From Fasciola hepatica (Eukaryota; Platyhelminthes; Trematoda; Plagiorchiida; Fasciolidae): a DNA stretch of 64,000 nucleotides. Positions 24,301 through 35,340 of the stretch are shown one piece after another. The notes beneath the pieces were generated by a model. The model ran no database searches. It was not told where the DNA came from and saw nothing but the letters and a program-made list of their open reading frames with translations. The position numbers and the translations under genes were made by a program. Every line of letters begins with the position of its first letter. Positions within the stretch are counted from its first letter, which is position 1. Location: positions 373,501 through 437,500 of the forward strand of contig CANUEZ040000168.1 of NCBI GenBank assembly GCA_948099385.1, read 5' to 3'.

Positions 24301-25060
24301 AGAATATATGAAACGGAGGCATGGATGCCATTTTGACTGGCGGTCTTGAGTTAATAAAAATACCCCAAGGCCCGCTGCCACTTGTCACAGGAAACGGGGA
24401 TTGACAGCTTCGGGCGAGGGCTCGTGAGTCGAGTTTTATCCGTTGTCTCGCCAATGCATTGTCTTTTACAGGATCTCGGCTTGGGCACCATTGTTGAGAG
24501 CATTGTTGTCGAGAGCATCCCTGTCTCTGAAGCCACCTAAAGCTACACCCATGGCTGCTTTTAATTATACATAGTTAAAGTTGGCTTTTGGGAACCATTT
24601 GGCACTTCTAGCCTAGGTGATCTCATAAGAAAGTCTGCATAGCTTTGCTAATTCTCCCTGCAGTTTGAATTTTAGGTATTTCTTGTGGCCTCCTGATAGC
24701 CTTTACCAACACCAAGCTGCATCTTTTCGACTTTGAGCTCCCGTCATTTTGCTGGTCCACCGCGGCGCACTTTCTTTTTTGTGGATTTCTCGAGCTGACG
24801 CAAAACCTTGTGTGCTCCTTCAGGTTGAAGCCCGATGGATCTTGGATTTTAAGTTTTCTGCTACGAACGATAATTCGCTGAACAGCGTTAACTTACAAAA
24901 CTCGGTAAGCAAATGGTCTTCTGGGCGGAAGAGTTCGATTAAAGCCGGATCTGAATAATAACATTACAAGCCGTGGTGGTTACTCTAACAGTAATATTTC
25001 AGGTAAGATTATGGCAATGGAGTGAGCTAAAGTCCTTTTGTGTATGTATAGCACTTGCCT
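24300..25060. other. unassigned spacer
   Basis: Between two minus-strand LINE remnants. Short open frames at 24272-24536 (minus) carry no clear motif, though they might include the start of the RT domain of the LINE downstream. Nothing firm. Confidence 0.3.
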
Positions 25061-25340
25061 AAACCTCCTCTGTTTTGGCATCCACTACCCGTCGTGGAAA
25101 CTCATTCCAAACAGGATTCCCTATCGACGTGAAAAACTTTATCGTGAGAATGTCCATGGGTTATTTTGTGTAGTTTTGTGTTATATGCCCCGAGCTTAAC
25201 CTCGTGCGGTCGCTTAAAAGAGCAGTCGAGGAGCCGGAAGACAAGAGGGGAATAATTTGGAATGTATCTCCAATACGCCTCAGGGGTACGAAAGGTTGCT
25301 CCGTCTTCGCTTATTTCTTATGGATTTTCTTCAGACTCGC
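25060..25340 (-). pseudogene. LINE ORF2 C-terminal end (minus)
   Basis: On the minus strand, IKFFTSIGNPVWNEFPRRVV then DAKTEEV (about 25090-25150) matches the 'F..R....WN.LP..VV.A.....F' signature closing CR1-type ORF2 proteins. Upstream on the same strand the polypeptide is shifted and fragmentary. It is a separate insertion from 22870-24300, because its C terminus lies upstream of that copy's RT. Confidence 0.55.
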
Positions 25341-26012
25341 AAGAATTATTTACGGTATTTGAGGAGATCCGTGCGGGCAGACTGGTTGCCGCATTCTAAA
25401 ATGGGGCGGTTGATCATTCCACAAAAGTGCTCAGGTCTCAGCTGGATATGTGGAAGAAAGTCCATCTCAGATATATCTGCAGATTTTAAAGCCGTTAGAC
25501 CCTACAGAATTTTCGAGGTTTTTATGAGGTTCTGCAGCTTCCTTCTCCTTCCTGAAGAAAATAGTCCCATTTTCTGCGGCCTTCGGTGGTGGGTCTTTCC
25601 TCGCTAACCCTCTGACATCCACTGAAATATTCGTGGCAGGCAGCATCTGTTCTTGAGATAGCTTGCCCAAACCCGTGCACTGCACTTGAAGTCAGGCCTC
25701 ACTAAGGTTCTGCACAGGAGTGGGGATGCCCCTTTTCATCCGGAGGAATTGCTCTAATCAACTCTAAAAGTCTTTCGAGCTCCGCGGTCGGCCAGCAGGC
25801 TCAGCCTCACTCATTAAATAAAAATCGACGGTGCTAATTTCAAAAACCCGTTACCAAATCATTTCGTTTTCAATGTGCACATTAGCTCGCTGCGGACTTT
25901 GCTCACCGGATCGGCCAAACAAAATTTGCAATGCACCTTGCATCAGAAGCACAGTTAACTGTAGCACAGTACCACCTGGTTCCACTTCATATATCAAGTC
26001 TCGTGAGCCACA
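25340..26012. other. left flank of BEL element
   Basis: No confident motif. The open frame 25257-25607 on the plus strand runs over the LINE C-terminal remnant and is most likely a shadow. This sequence and the bases after 30119 were contiguous before the BEL insertion. Confidence 0.35.
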
Positions 26013-26017
26013 CCCGT
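26013..26017 (+). repeat. target-site duplication CCCGT, left
   Basis: CCCGT directly precedes the 5' LTR, and the same five bases directly follow the 3' LTR at 30120-30124. Five bases is the usual duplication for BEL/Pao integrases. Confidence 0.8.
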
Positions 26018-26376
26018 TGTAACGAACGAATACTGAAAATCCTTCTAAATGTTCAACGTGCTTTGTGAATTTGACTATATTTAACATTATCTTGGAAAGC
26101 TCGGTCATACACCACACATTTTCACGTTTGTTTATCCATGTGAAACATTTGAATTTGGCCTTGAACCGTTTCTGACTGTCGTGCTTGAGCCACGGGGCTT
26201 TGGACCTTTGGGTTTTACTGTGAAATCTATTTGGCCGCATACTTGAGGTTCGTATATATTTGTATCCTTTGTGCATTTCAATTTAGTACCGTAGAAACTA
26301 CGAATCAATCTTGTTCTGGTTTTGGGATTCGTTTGAATTGGCTACGCGTTGCTCGATTTGCGAGATTCGACTTACA
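26018..26376 (+). repeat. BEL 5' LTR
   Basis: 359-bp LTR beginning TGTAACGAACG and ending CGACTTACA. A TATATA at about 26253-26258 could be the promoter box, placing transcript initiation near 26285. The antisense strand is open for about 100 codons, and this frame is also kept in the diverged relative at 19615. Confidence 0.88.
26253..26259 (+). promoter_or_regulatory. TATA-like box in BEL 5' LTR
   Basis: The word GTATATATTTG lies about 120 bases before the LTR end, where LTR promoters are often found. Assignment rests on motif and position only; the 3' LTR has the same word. Confidence 0.4.
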
Positions 26377-26414
26377 GTACTCAAGTGGAATCTGGACAAG
26401 AAAACTCATTGGAA

Positions 26415-28625
26415 ATGCCCAGACGAGGAAGCAAGGACATTTTGAGAAAACAGGAAATAACTCGGCAAGTCTCTGGGGATGGTTCGGGTGTTATTGATTC
26501 TCTAGATAATACTAAGTATACTAGCTCTGTCAGTGCCAGGTCATATATCTCTAACCGCGATGCGTTTGACGATATTAGTACTTATAGAATTAGAGTAATA
26601 GAATTAGAAAACGAGCTGCGGTTAGCCAGAAAGGAAGCAGAGCCCCTTACACAAGGAACTGGTCTCAGAGAGCCAGCAAAGAGTCCATGTAGTTCACAAT
26701 GTCAACATCGAAAAGGCACTGTGATCGACGAATATAAACCCTTGAGACAGCCTGAAACTACCGAGGTTTTGGCTCTTGACCTGCCAAGAGTGGAGCTGTC
26801 CCACTTCGACGGGCACCCCGAGCAATACTGTATATTCATGAAACAATTCGAAAATTTTGTTGAGTGCAAAGTTGCAGATCCTGGTCAAAGGTTTTTGTAT
26901 TTATTACATTACTGTCGTGGGAGAGCCAAAAGTGCTATCGAAGGCTGCGCGATGCTTGATCCACCGATGGGGTACATCAGGGCGCGCAGAATCCTGAAAG
27001 ATTTGTTTGGACAACCATTCAAGGTGGCTAGAAGCCTAATTGATAGTGTTTTATTGGAGGCGAAAAGGACTGAGGGCAAGGCTGAATCACTGTCGAGTTT
27101 GGTGATAAAAATGCAGAATTGCAGTATAGCACTGGAGCACTTAGGATACCAGTCTGATCTGAATGTATTGCACACACAGGAATGCATTGTTCGATGTCTG
27201 TCTATTGATTTACAGAGCCGATGGGCAGAGGAAGCTGAAAAAATAAATATGCTTGAGCGGGAATCTACGTTCAACGATTTGACGGAGTTCATAGGTCGTC
27301 AATCCCGTATCGCCAACAGTCGATTTGGACAAATCGTACGCGAAAGTTGCAGACTGGCGCGAAGGGAACCAACATCTCAAATTGTGGAGAAGGACTGTAA
27401 CCAAACCCAGTCTTTGGCTAACATGCACATGAGAAGTCAAGAACCCGAGAGGTCAGCTGAATGCAAGCTATGCAACTCCCTGCATCGGTTACTAGATTGT
27501 CCGACCTTTCATGGGATGAGTGTACCCGATCGGTGGTGCGCAGTAAAAAGGATTGGCTCATGCTTTGTGTGTTTGAACAACTCTCATCGAGCCTCTGAAT
27601 GCAGCTTAAGAGTGAAATGCAACCAAGACGGATGCTTCAGTAATCATCACTCGTTACCGCATGGCCTTCTCAACAATAGACCTATTCATCCAGATGAGCC
27701 CAAAATTGTCTGTTCAACGGGACATGATGATTTCAAACCGGCAAGATTAGGCATCGTACCTGTCGGTATCGTGACACCTAAAGGACTGAGGAGGGTCAAT
27801 GCATTTTTGGACACGGGGTCGGATACCTCGCTGATTACTCGCGAGCTTGTAGAAAGCTGTGAACTAGTAGGCGAGCCTACCTCGCTCACTATCAGCACGA
27901 TTGCAGGGGGTCATGTTAGCAATTCTAAGAGGCTGACCCTGCAGTTACCGTCTTTATCTGATGAGGGGACCGTAGAAATTCCGGAAGCTTTTGCAATAGA
28001 CAGCTTGCCAATGAGACCAGTCGACTCTGTTAGATCGATCGCCGAGAGATGGTCTCATCTCAGGGACATAGAGTTCGAAGAAGTTTCTAGCCCCCACGTC
28101 GACATACTAATTGGATGCAATGTACCAAAGGCTCACTGGGTGCTTGAACAGAGCATAAGCAATCGAAAAGAACCATTCGCTACGCGAACGATACTAGGCT
28201 GGACACTTCTCGGACCCCTGACGAGCGAACTTCAACAATCGGCATCAATAAATTGCTCAAATGTTGCTGAGAGAAGTGCCTCTGTAGAACGCAATCAGCC
28301 TTTCGATATTGAATCCAACGGTCCATCTCAGGAAAGCGAAGTTCACTCGAAGGATCAGTCGGCGCTTTCGATGGCGAATTCAAAGACGGGACTTCACAGT
28401 GGGCAACATGAAGTTGCTATACCCGAGAGACCACCGTCCAGTCACTTACTGAGAAGAGGAGAAGTTGCCCGGAGGCTTTTGAAATATCTCAAAAAAGGAC
28501 ACCAGCAGGTCACCCAAAGCAGCTTGAAATTTGCCGACCCAGTGACAGTGTACGGTACCTGGGTGGAACTGCATGGCCGGCGGCGAAACAAAGTACCCTT
28601 TGCAAAACAAAAATTGCTGAGCTGA
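26415..28625 (+). CDS. gag-PR: BEL/Pao gag-protease polyprotein
   Basis: 736-residue polyprotein counted from the first ATG after the LTR; the frame is open further upstream into the LTR, but without ATG. The N-terminal part is a BEL-type gag (capsid-like) with DGHPEQYCIFMKQFENFVE. Around residues 350-420 are Cys/His clusters (CKLC, CFVCLNNSHRASEC, then a further C..H set), the nucleocapsid zinc-binding region. An aspartic protease follows: FLDTGSDTSLI with active-site DTGSD at residues 466-470, and VDILIGCNVPKAHW downstream. The frame ends in TGA just past the protease, with RT missing. It should encode particle protein and protease for a non-autonomous element. Gag and protease appear intact. 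Confidence 0.88.
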   Translation: MPRRGSKDILRKQEITRQVSGDGSGVIDSLDNTKYTSSVSARSYISNRDAFDDISTYRIRVIELENELRLARKEAEPLTQGTGLREPAKSPCSSQCQHRKGTVIDEYKPLRQPETTEVLALDLPRVELSHFDGHPEQYCIFMKQFENFVECKVADPGQRFLYLLHYCRGRAKSAIEGCAMLDPPMGYIRARRILKDLFGQPFKVARSLIDSVLLEAKRTEGKAESLSSLVIKMQNCSIALEHLGYQSDLNVLHTQECIVRCLSIDLQSRWAEEAEKINMLERESTFNDLTEFIGRQSRIANSRFGQIVRESCRLARREPTSQIVEKDCNQTQSLANMHMRSQEPERSAECKLCNSLHRLLDCPTFHGMSVPDRWCAVKRIGSCFVCLNNSHRASECSLRVKCNQDGCFSNHHSLPHGLLNNRPIHPDEPKIVCSTGHDDFKPARLGIVPVGIVTPKGLRRVNAFLDTGSDTSLITRELVESCELVGEPTSLTISTIAGGHVSNSKRLTLQLPSLSDEGTVEIPEAFAIDSLPMRPVDSVRSIAERWSHLRDIEFEEVSSPHVDILIGCNVPKAHWVLEQSISNRKEPFATRTILGWTLLGPLTSELQQSASINCSNVAERSASVERNQPFDIESNGPSQESEVHSKDQSALSMANSKTGLHSGQHEVAIPERPPSSHLLRRGEVARRLLKYLKKGHQQVTQSSLKFADPVTVYGTWVELHGRRRNKVPFAKQKLLS

Positions 28626-28900
28626 AGTCAGTATCCCTAAACGAGCTCAAAACGACTGCAATGGTATTGGGTTTTAAGGTAGCACGAATGCTAAAAGAGA
28701 ACTGCACCACCGCCGAACTGAGCCTTGCCTATTGGACAGATCCTACAGTTGTGTTACATTACAGGAAACGGAAGAAACGAAGAACGTGTTGAAGATATCA
28801 GAAAGTTAATCCACTCGTAGCAGGAAACAGCGAGGAAAATGTTGATGATTCGAGCTCGAAACCACATACAAAAGACAAAGTAGCTCGCAGTTAGCCTCGC
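28626..28900 (+). pseudogene. BEL RNase H remnant
   Basis: After the gag-protease stop, the sequence reads LKTTAMVLGFKVARMLKEN, then LAYWTDPTVVLHYRK, resembling the BEL RNase H stretch where a Trp-Thr-Asp precedes 'VL.W/Y'. It runs out in stops. This shows that a deletion removed the RT between protease and RNase H. Confidence 0.6.
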
Positions 28901-29760
28901 TCTAAGTTACTTAGCACTTTATTGCATTTCATGCCCTACAACTAATCAACTGGACCCATTTTTTCTGAAAGGTTGCAAATGTACTTAGTTCCAGTTTCTA
29001 TCTAGCGTGCACATAGGCGAAGAGGAGAAATTCACCAATATTTCACTTGAACAGTTCAGGTGAGGCATACTAGCTGCGAGCACATTGTGAAACTATTATT
29101 ATCTTTAAAGAAGAACATTTATTTACATTTTATACAATATTGATTGTCACATATTTTGTGCACAGAAAAACTTTGAAATACTCTGATAGATGCCAGTATT
29201 CGATCAATCTCCTTGTTCATGTGTATTTCAATACTGTCCGCCGTACACTTGTTTTCGAAATTCATTCATAATCAGAAACCGGTTTTCATTTCTTTCGGAA
29301 GACTTGGTGCGTTAATTTTATGTAATTCCACTGGTTCGTGACCTGTCAATTTTACGCGATATCTCATTAGGCGTTGCACCTGCGTTCAACTTCTGCGCTC
29401 ATGCTTGTAAACAAAATTAGTCTAACCAGTTGCTGCAATGGGTTACTGCTTGTGATGCTTAGACTTATTTCGTGCGGCGAAACACTTCACTCTGCGAAGC
29501 CTTCATCTTCATCGTGCGTCTGACTATATGCGCCGGTCTCCTGATGAATATGTCAATCTCGAGTTGTGCAGCGGGATTTGGAATTGATTCCTTATGGATT
29601 GTGCGATGATGACTACGGCAAAAACCTGTTTCACGTTCAGATAACACAGGAAGTTAGTATCCACAGGCACTGACAATAAGTTAAAGGTAGATAAGGTGAG
29701 AATCATGACCCCTTCCTGAACCTTAGACAACCATTTTCGCGGAAGGATTTTGGCCGGCGG
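28900..29760. other. BEL internal non-coding segment
   Basis: AT-rich, no motif of integrase or envelope, only short frames. The final bases before the 3' LTR (GGAAGGATTTTGGCCGGCGG, 29741-29760) are purine-rich and may include the polypurine tract for plus-strand priming. Confidence 0.5.
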
Positions 29761-30119
29761 TGTAACGAACGAATACTGAAAATCCTTCTAAATGTTCAAC
29801 GTGCTTTGTGAATTTGACTATATTTAACATTATCTTGGAAAGCTCGGTCATACACCACACATTTTCACGTTTGTTTATCCATGTGAAACATTTGAATTTG
29901 GCCTTGAACCGTTTCTGACTGTCGTGATTAAGCCACGAGGCTTTGGACCTTTGGGTTTTACTGTGAAGTCTATTTGGCCGCATACTTGAGGTTCGTATAT
30001 ATTTGTATCCTTTGTGCATTTCAATTTAGTACCGTAGAAACTACGAATCAATCTTGTTCTGGTTTTGGGATTCGTTTGAATTGGCTACGCGTTGCTCGAT
30101 TTGCGAGATTCGACTTACA
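29761..30119 (+). repeat. BEL 3' LTR
   Basis: 359 bp with the same ends as the 5' LTR. Four differences were found, clustered around 29927-29968, three of which change the antisense translation (Lys/Asn, Pro/Ser, Phe/Leu). It is followed by the CCCGT duplication at 30120-30124. Confidence 0.88.
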
Positions 30120-30179
30120 CCCGTTAAACTTTTCAGCACTTCAGATGAGAGCGAAAGTTCGTTTATCGAGCGCCAGAGT

Positions 30180-32840
30180 TCTAGTACTTATAGTATGGTG
30201 ATCAACTGGTCACATCCTACCTATCACTTTATCGACTGTAAGTGGCTCACTCAGTCGTCCCACGGGGACCTCAAGGTTAGGCTCGGCCCCGTAGGTTATC
30301 TCAAGACAAGCTCGAAGTGGCTCGCCTCGAGCTCAAAGATATGCTCAACCCGATGACTAGCCGGCTTCTCAACAGTCCATAGGCATCACTCCTACACTTG
30401 ATCCCGAGGAATTCACCCGAAGACTGGTAATCGTTTGGAGATAGTCGCTCACTCAAGTGAATAACCAATCTCGACTGATATCCCATGCAATTCACCACGG
30501 ACTTCAGCTTTTTTGATCGGTAAGATAAATTTCATTTAAACATGTGGTACAGGCCTATAACCAAAAGGCACTAGCAGAGGCGGATATCCTAAAAACATCC
30601 GTAACGACTCTTTTCGGTCTTTTCGAGTTCCTGTTATTGACCTTTTGGCTCAGCAATGCTGCGCAAACTTTCCGGAGTTCAGTCCACGTCGTATTCAATG
30701 GTTTGGATTTTCAGTCCGCTTATTTTGGAAAAGTTTCAACTGACAGCTCTTCTGAGACAAAACATCTTGCACTTCCTCGCAACTTTTCTACCGCCAGTCT
30801 CAAACCAAGGCCACGGTGAATGCAAAAATGTGTGCGATATGTAACGATGCCGTGGTATTTTTAGGCTCATTGGTTACTTTCACGGAATTTCGCCATAGCA
30901 AGATAAAGAGCGGGCTATCCTGGACTGTCCAGAAGCCACTTTATTCGAGCAACTGCGGCCTTTCAACAAGTTGACCATCTTCTATCGACACTTTGTCCAG
31001 CAGTGTGCTCAGGTTTTGCAACCGTTAAACGACCCGGTGAGGGGCAAATGGAAGCAGCTGGCTTTCACAAACTCTGCACGAGAGGCATTCGCCAAGCCGG
31101 GGCGGGCCATCAACAACTTAGCTTCGTCATCACATCCAGAGCAAAAAGGTCCCAGCTGCCTCGGTCACCAAATCATTCCAAAAAGCTGTAGGCACGGCAC
31201 AGCACCGCAACAATACTTAGCTGACACTGAGCAATCCATTGCATTTTCCTCCAAAATCCGTAGCCGGTCGAATCTTGGGGTAGCACTTTTGACCGCGGGA
31301 TCCTTGCTATCCACCTAAGCTTCGGTCAACTCCGGACCATTTCAAAGGGAAGTGGGTTCACGGTGTTTACTGAACGTAAACCAGTCATCCACTCGTTGAT
31401 TGCCACCGTGGACTGAGACTTGCCCAGGGGGTATAGCCATCTGTAAATCATTACTCATTTCACCAAAGAGGTACGTCATATTTCAGGTGTCAGTAATTCT
31501 GCCGCGGATGCTGTGTCTCAAATTCACATCTTAGACCTCAGCACTTCCGACCGATCACATTTGAAGCTGTTGCATCCGCACAAGCAGACGATCCCTTGGT
31601 TGGGAAAATTCGTGGAGCTTCATCGTCGAGTCTCCAGCCGACTCCCGTTCATTCAGCCAAAGGTCATATTCAGAGTGACGTTCCAAAAGCCTCTCGAGGC
31701 CGGTCAAGCCGTTGGATTTGAGGTGGGAAGTTTTCAAACCCTTGCACTGTTCGTTCCATCTCCCACTAAAGTCATCATCGGTCGATGTGCTTGGCACAAC
31801 ATGAACCGCTATGTCTCTGCGGGAGCCCGCACCTGCCTCCAGCGCCAATACTCAAAAATGCATAGACGCGCAAAATGCCCACTTACCAAATTTCCAGCTG
31901 TCGGCTCAAGCTTGCAACACTTGGAGGTTGGTACAGTAGGGCCGCTGTCACTGTCAAAGGTTAGAGTATATCTTCTCCCTTGTGTGGAGAGTTTTGCCAG
32001 ACGGCTGCTGGCCATACCTCTGGACAAAGCAGCTGGCAAAACAGTCACCCGAGCTTTCTAAGAACGAGGGTTGCAGCATTTGGTTGTCCAGTCGTGAGTA
32101 TCACAGACTGCAGCTTACGAGAAAGACTTCAGTGGTCCCCCGAAACTTTAAGGCATCCATAGCATTCACGCCACAGCCTATCCCCATCAGCAACCGAAGT
32201 GGCAGAAGTTTACTTCGACAACCCAAGGCAGCTTTGTCAGCTCACAAAAACCCAGGCGAGCCGGAATCGCTAAAGTTAGTGCTCCTAGGTTGCACCAGAG
32301 ATTTAGAGGCCGGTTTACAAACCACATCAGTCGAACTCATTCATTTGCCAGCTTAGACTTCCTGGTGACTTGATAGCCCTGTAGTCCATCGTCACTTTTG
32401 ATCACGCTGGTTAAGTAGTTAGGTTGACGCACCAGATGCGTCAGTTGCACCGTCCCGTGGCTCGTGGACAAAACACGATGGATTACCTTTACTAGCGCCT
32501 CCAGGACTGCCAGCGCGTTTTCCTTAGGACAGGGGCGAGCGGTCCTCTACAATGTGCCTACTACGGCCCACTCGCGGCCCTAAGCCACCTACAGCAAGCA
32601 TTCGTCATCAACCCCAGCGGCAGGAAGGACACGGCTACCAGGGATCCACTCAACCCAGCTCTTCTGGCCGAGCCCATTCCGCCCCACTCCACCCCATCGA
32701 ACCCTTCGGGGCCAGCACCTAAGTCTCCGGCATTCCATACGCCGAGCATACCAAAGCCGGTGACCCAGTTGACTGACCCTCCCGAAGCATCCCTCAAAGA
32801 ACAGTCGCCTTCTTTGACTTCAAGCTGTAGATAGATGATC
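30180..32840 (+). pseudogene. Ty3/Gypsy pol remnant
   Basis: Eroded pol in the normal order. RPRRLSQDKLEVARLELKDM (about 30280), the RT N-terminal 'RPRRL.P..L..A..EF'. TTLFGLFEFLLLTFWLSNAA (about 30607), the 'TPFG..EF.RMPFGL.NA' RT motif. TIFYRHFVQQCAQVLQPL (about 30972), the RT thumb. An RNase H piece with TERKPVIHS (about 31370) and RHISGVSNSAADAVSQIH (about 31470). Integrase DRFTRW-equivalent FARRLLAIPL (about 31995), and a C-terminal tail INPSGRKDTATRDPLNPALL (about 32610) with a Pro-rich extension ending at about 32836. Many frameshifts; no intact active site. Confidence 0.75.
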
Positions 32841-33229
32841 AAGAAAACCGTTCCTTCCGCGGATACGGTACTTTTCGTTTCACAAGTAAACAAAAGCCGT
32901 CACGTGCGAAAATGTTTCCTCCCAAATTTGTTGCTCCAACCTTGAGGTGTGCTTTCAACGCGGCTGCCACCTACCATTTCTTTTCATCTCCGAACAAATT
33001 AGGCCATGTTCTACCCGTCCTTCCCCTCCTGACGATGATGATAAAAGCCTGCCGTTCTAGAGGAAACTCCCCTTGATTGAAGAATACCCATTTGGTTATG
33101 GCACGAACCCGGCTTTCCTCTGATAGGTCTTCGCATTCCTCATCCACCGTGCGCACTAGTTACCCGCACTCACGGTACATGAATTACCGGGAAGATCGAC
33201 CACTACACCACTCTATCAAGCCGAACCTG
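32841..33229. other. unassigned spacer
   Basis: About 390 bases after the Gypsy integrase tail, where its 3' LTR would be expected. No LTR partner was found in the window. Nothing else recognised. Confidence 0.35.
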
Positions 33230-33770
33230 TACTGAGTCATTTGCTCAGGTGAGTACAGCGAAACTCCAATGGCGTCATCTTCGTGAGCTTCGAAAAGCCT
33301 ACCTCCTGCGATGATCCCACGAGGGTTTTCGGGGTGGGCGGCCTGCCACGGCGGCTCTCACCACAGCTTAGCTTCTATTGCCAGCTACCACGTTTTGCTG
33401 CATGTACCTATGTGCCCTTCTTATGGAAAGAGAGAACATTCACCTCCAAGCGACCAAATGGATTACAAGGAACTTGCAGCCAGATATCCAGAAGTTCATC
33501 CAGCACACCCAAATGAACAATGTACACGTAGTCTAATGGGTACGTCTGAACCTTTTCAATAATAGGGGCACAAAGGGTTTCACGCCATTGTGATGTTTTC
33601 TGTGTCGCTTGGTAAGAAATGCCCCGTCGTCTTGTAGCTTGCATTTACCGTAGGAAAGCAAACTCTTTTCATAGTGCGAGCAGCTTTGGATACACTTATC
33701 ACAGCCAAAGTAACCGGTTTGGCCTTCTACATGCCTGATGAAGCTCCTAACTGGAGTATCACAGATCACT
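33230..33770 (-). pseudogene. DNA-transposase-like fragment (minus)
   Basis: Minus strand: SFIRHVEGQTGYFGCDKC (about 33750) resembles the 'VKGHTGY.GC..C' zinc-type motif found in a widespread family of metazoan transposon proteins related to plant-type CACTA/EnSpm transposases. After a frame change, YPLDYVYIVHLGVLDELLDI (about 33525) matches the 'FPLDYMH...LGV...LL' motif that follows in the same proteins. A weaker piece (EVGFSKLTKMTPLEF) sits near 33280. Two frames; clearly a remnant. Family naming is from memory of the motif pair and needs a profile search. Confidence 0.5.
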
Positions 33771-35340
33771 GAAGAGAGTCGGGATTTATGGCGCCCGCTG
33801 CCAAGCGGTTTGTAACTTCGGCAATGATTGAAAACTGTTACCGTTAGCTACAATCTTCGAGGATTTTGGACTACTTTTCCCCCTTACTCTTGCCGATACT
33901 GGTTTGTGATAGTAATCCTTTTTAACGATGGCGACATTTACTTTTGTCTCGGTTGCGTTCCGTTTGTGAGGTAAATTAGTGAACATATAGTATGGTGATG
34001 GGTCTCAGTACTCCAGGGAAGTTTGCTTTTCTGCTGTCCGGTTTCGCTTTCTTGCTGACGTCGACGGATGAAGACGTTAAGCTAGCTTGTGATGAACTTT
34101 TTTGCTCCAAGCCCAGGAAGTTGTTCCTCGGACCTGAATAAGCGTGCAGAACTTGGTCTGTTTGCTTGGACTGCAGCAAAAACATTTTATTTATTCTTTC
34201 TGGACAGATGTTTTCTTTGTACAGATTTTTCTCCTACATTTTGCTACTTTTGGGCTAGATGGTGACCAAGGCACACTGCCAGATGTATGATTATCATGCA
34301 CTTATGTTTAAACTCACAGCTGGTACCGCGGAATTTACAGGGCAACGGTGTTCTTGGTTTGGGTTCTGCATCGGTTCAAGCTACGCTTTGCCTTGAGACT
34401 CCAAGGCTCTATCCAAGTGAAGCTTATCAGTCTACAGGTCGAGCAATGACTCATCGGTCAGGCTTCACCCGGACCAGGAATTAAGCGTTTTGGTATTCAC
34501 AGGGTTTCCCTTTGGTTGTCACTTGTCTCAACTCCGTCATGCGCTCAGGCACAATAGTTGACAGGTTTTACGGTTTGTCCAAACTGTAAAAGAACCAAGG
34601 GTAACAACTGGGAGGCAGACAGGTGTGACCACTGTTGCTAGTACTGGCCACGGCTGCTTACCTGAGGAAGGATAAACCCAAGTAACATCACAATTCAACT
34701 GGAAGATGATTTCATCAGAGACTGTGGTGAAGTTTTCAAGCTGTCTTACCTAAACGATAATTAGTCCCACAGGAAAGTAAACACCATTGTCGAAAACTCG
34801 TGTTAGGAGACTCTCCTTGTGTGCCGAACAAGGTTCTTCGATCCCGACGAACATTTGGTGCACCGTCCTTGTTAACTTCCAAGATTCCACTTCGTTGATC
34901 TAAAGACAGCCAAAAAAGAATAAAAGACTTCCCCAAGAAGTCCGAAAGCGAACTTTTATTGTCAACAAATTTTAGTGCAGTTCGCGAGCAGTCCAAGGGC
35001 TTGACTGCCAAAGGAAGTTGGTGAGTCAAAAGCAAAACAAAACCCGTAATTTGTGGGCGCCTATCGGAAATAGAGGCTTTTCTGGTCGATAATAAACGGG
35101 TCAGTGTTAATATTTGAGTGACTTATCCATTCGCAAGCACAGACTGCATTGGTCAAGCCATCGCAATAGTATCCTTCTGTAGGCTCACCTCACACTGTTG
35201 GCCGAACAGCGCTTTTCTTGGAATTACGAGGCTACATTCAGAACTTCCATTTATACTCAAACCCTCTCAAATGAAAGTAACGAAGCTACGGAACACTGTC
35301 AATCGGGCACTTTCGCCTCAGGTCAAAGCAAGTCGTTCCC
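33770..35340. other. unassigned region
   Basis: Minus-strand open pieces at 33786-33986, 33976-34185 and 34736-35035 lie upstream of the transposase-like fragment on the same strand. They are basic and Ser/Lys rich but show no motif. They may be more of the same protein or chance frames. No RNA gene seen. Confidence 0.3.

Larger units (their letters stand above)
26018..30119 (+). mobile_element. BEL/Pao LTR retrotransposon, internally deleted
   Basis: 4102-bp element bounded by two 359-bp LTRs with TGTAA...TTACA ends and a CCCGT duplication. The gag-protease frame is open, but sequence then jumps to a remnant of the RNase H region, and nothing recognisable as RT core or integrase follows before the 3' LTR. 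LTRs differ at four sites that I could find (about 99 percent identity), so insertion was fairly recent. It could move only with proteins supplied by a complete relative. Confidence 0.85.

Noticed and set aside
25851..26276. 141-codon minus-strand frame crossing the BEL 5' LTR boundary
   Set aside because: It runs from unique flank into the LTR, and the LTR part is repeated at 29723-30019. It is not a host gene; the antisense LTR frame is reported as a finding instead.
27210..27440. minus-strand frames inside the BEL gag-protease
   Set aside because: Antisense shadows of a well-supported coding frame.
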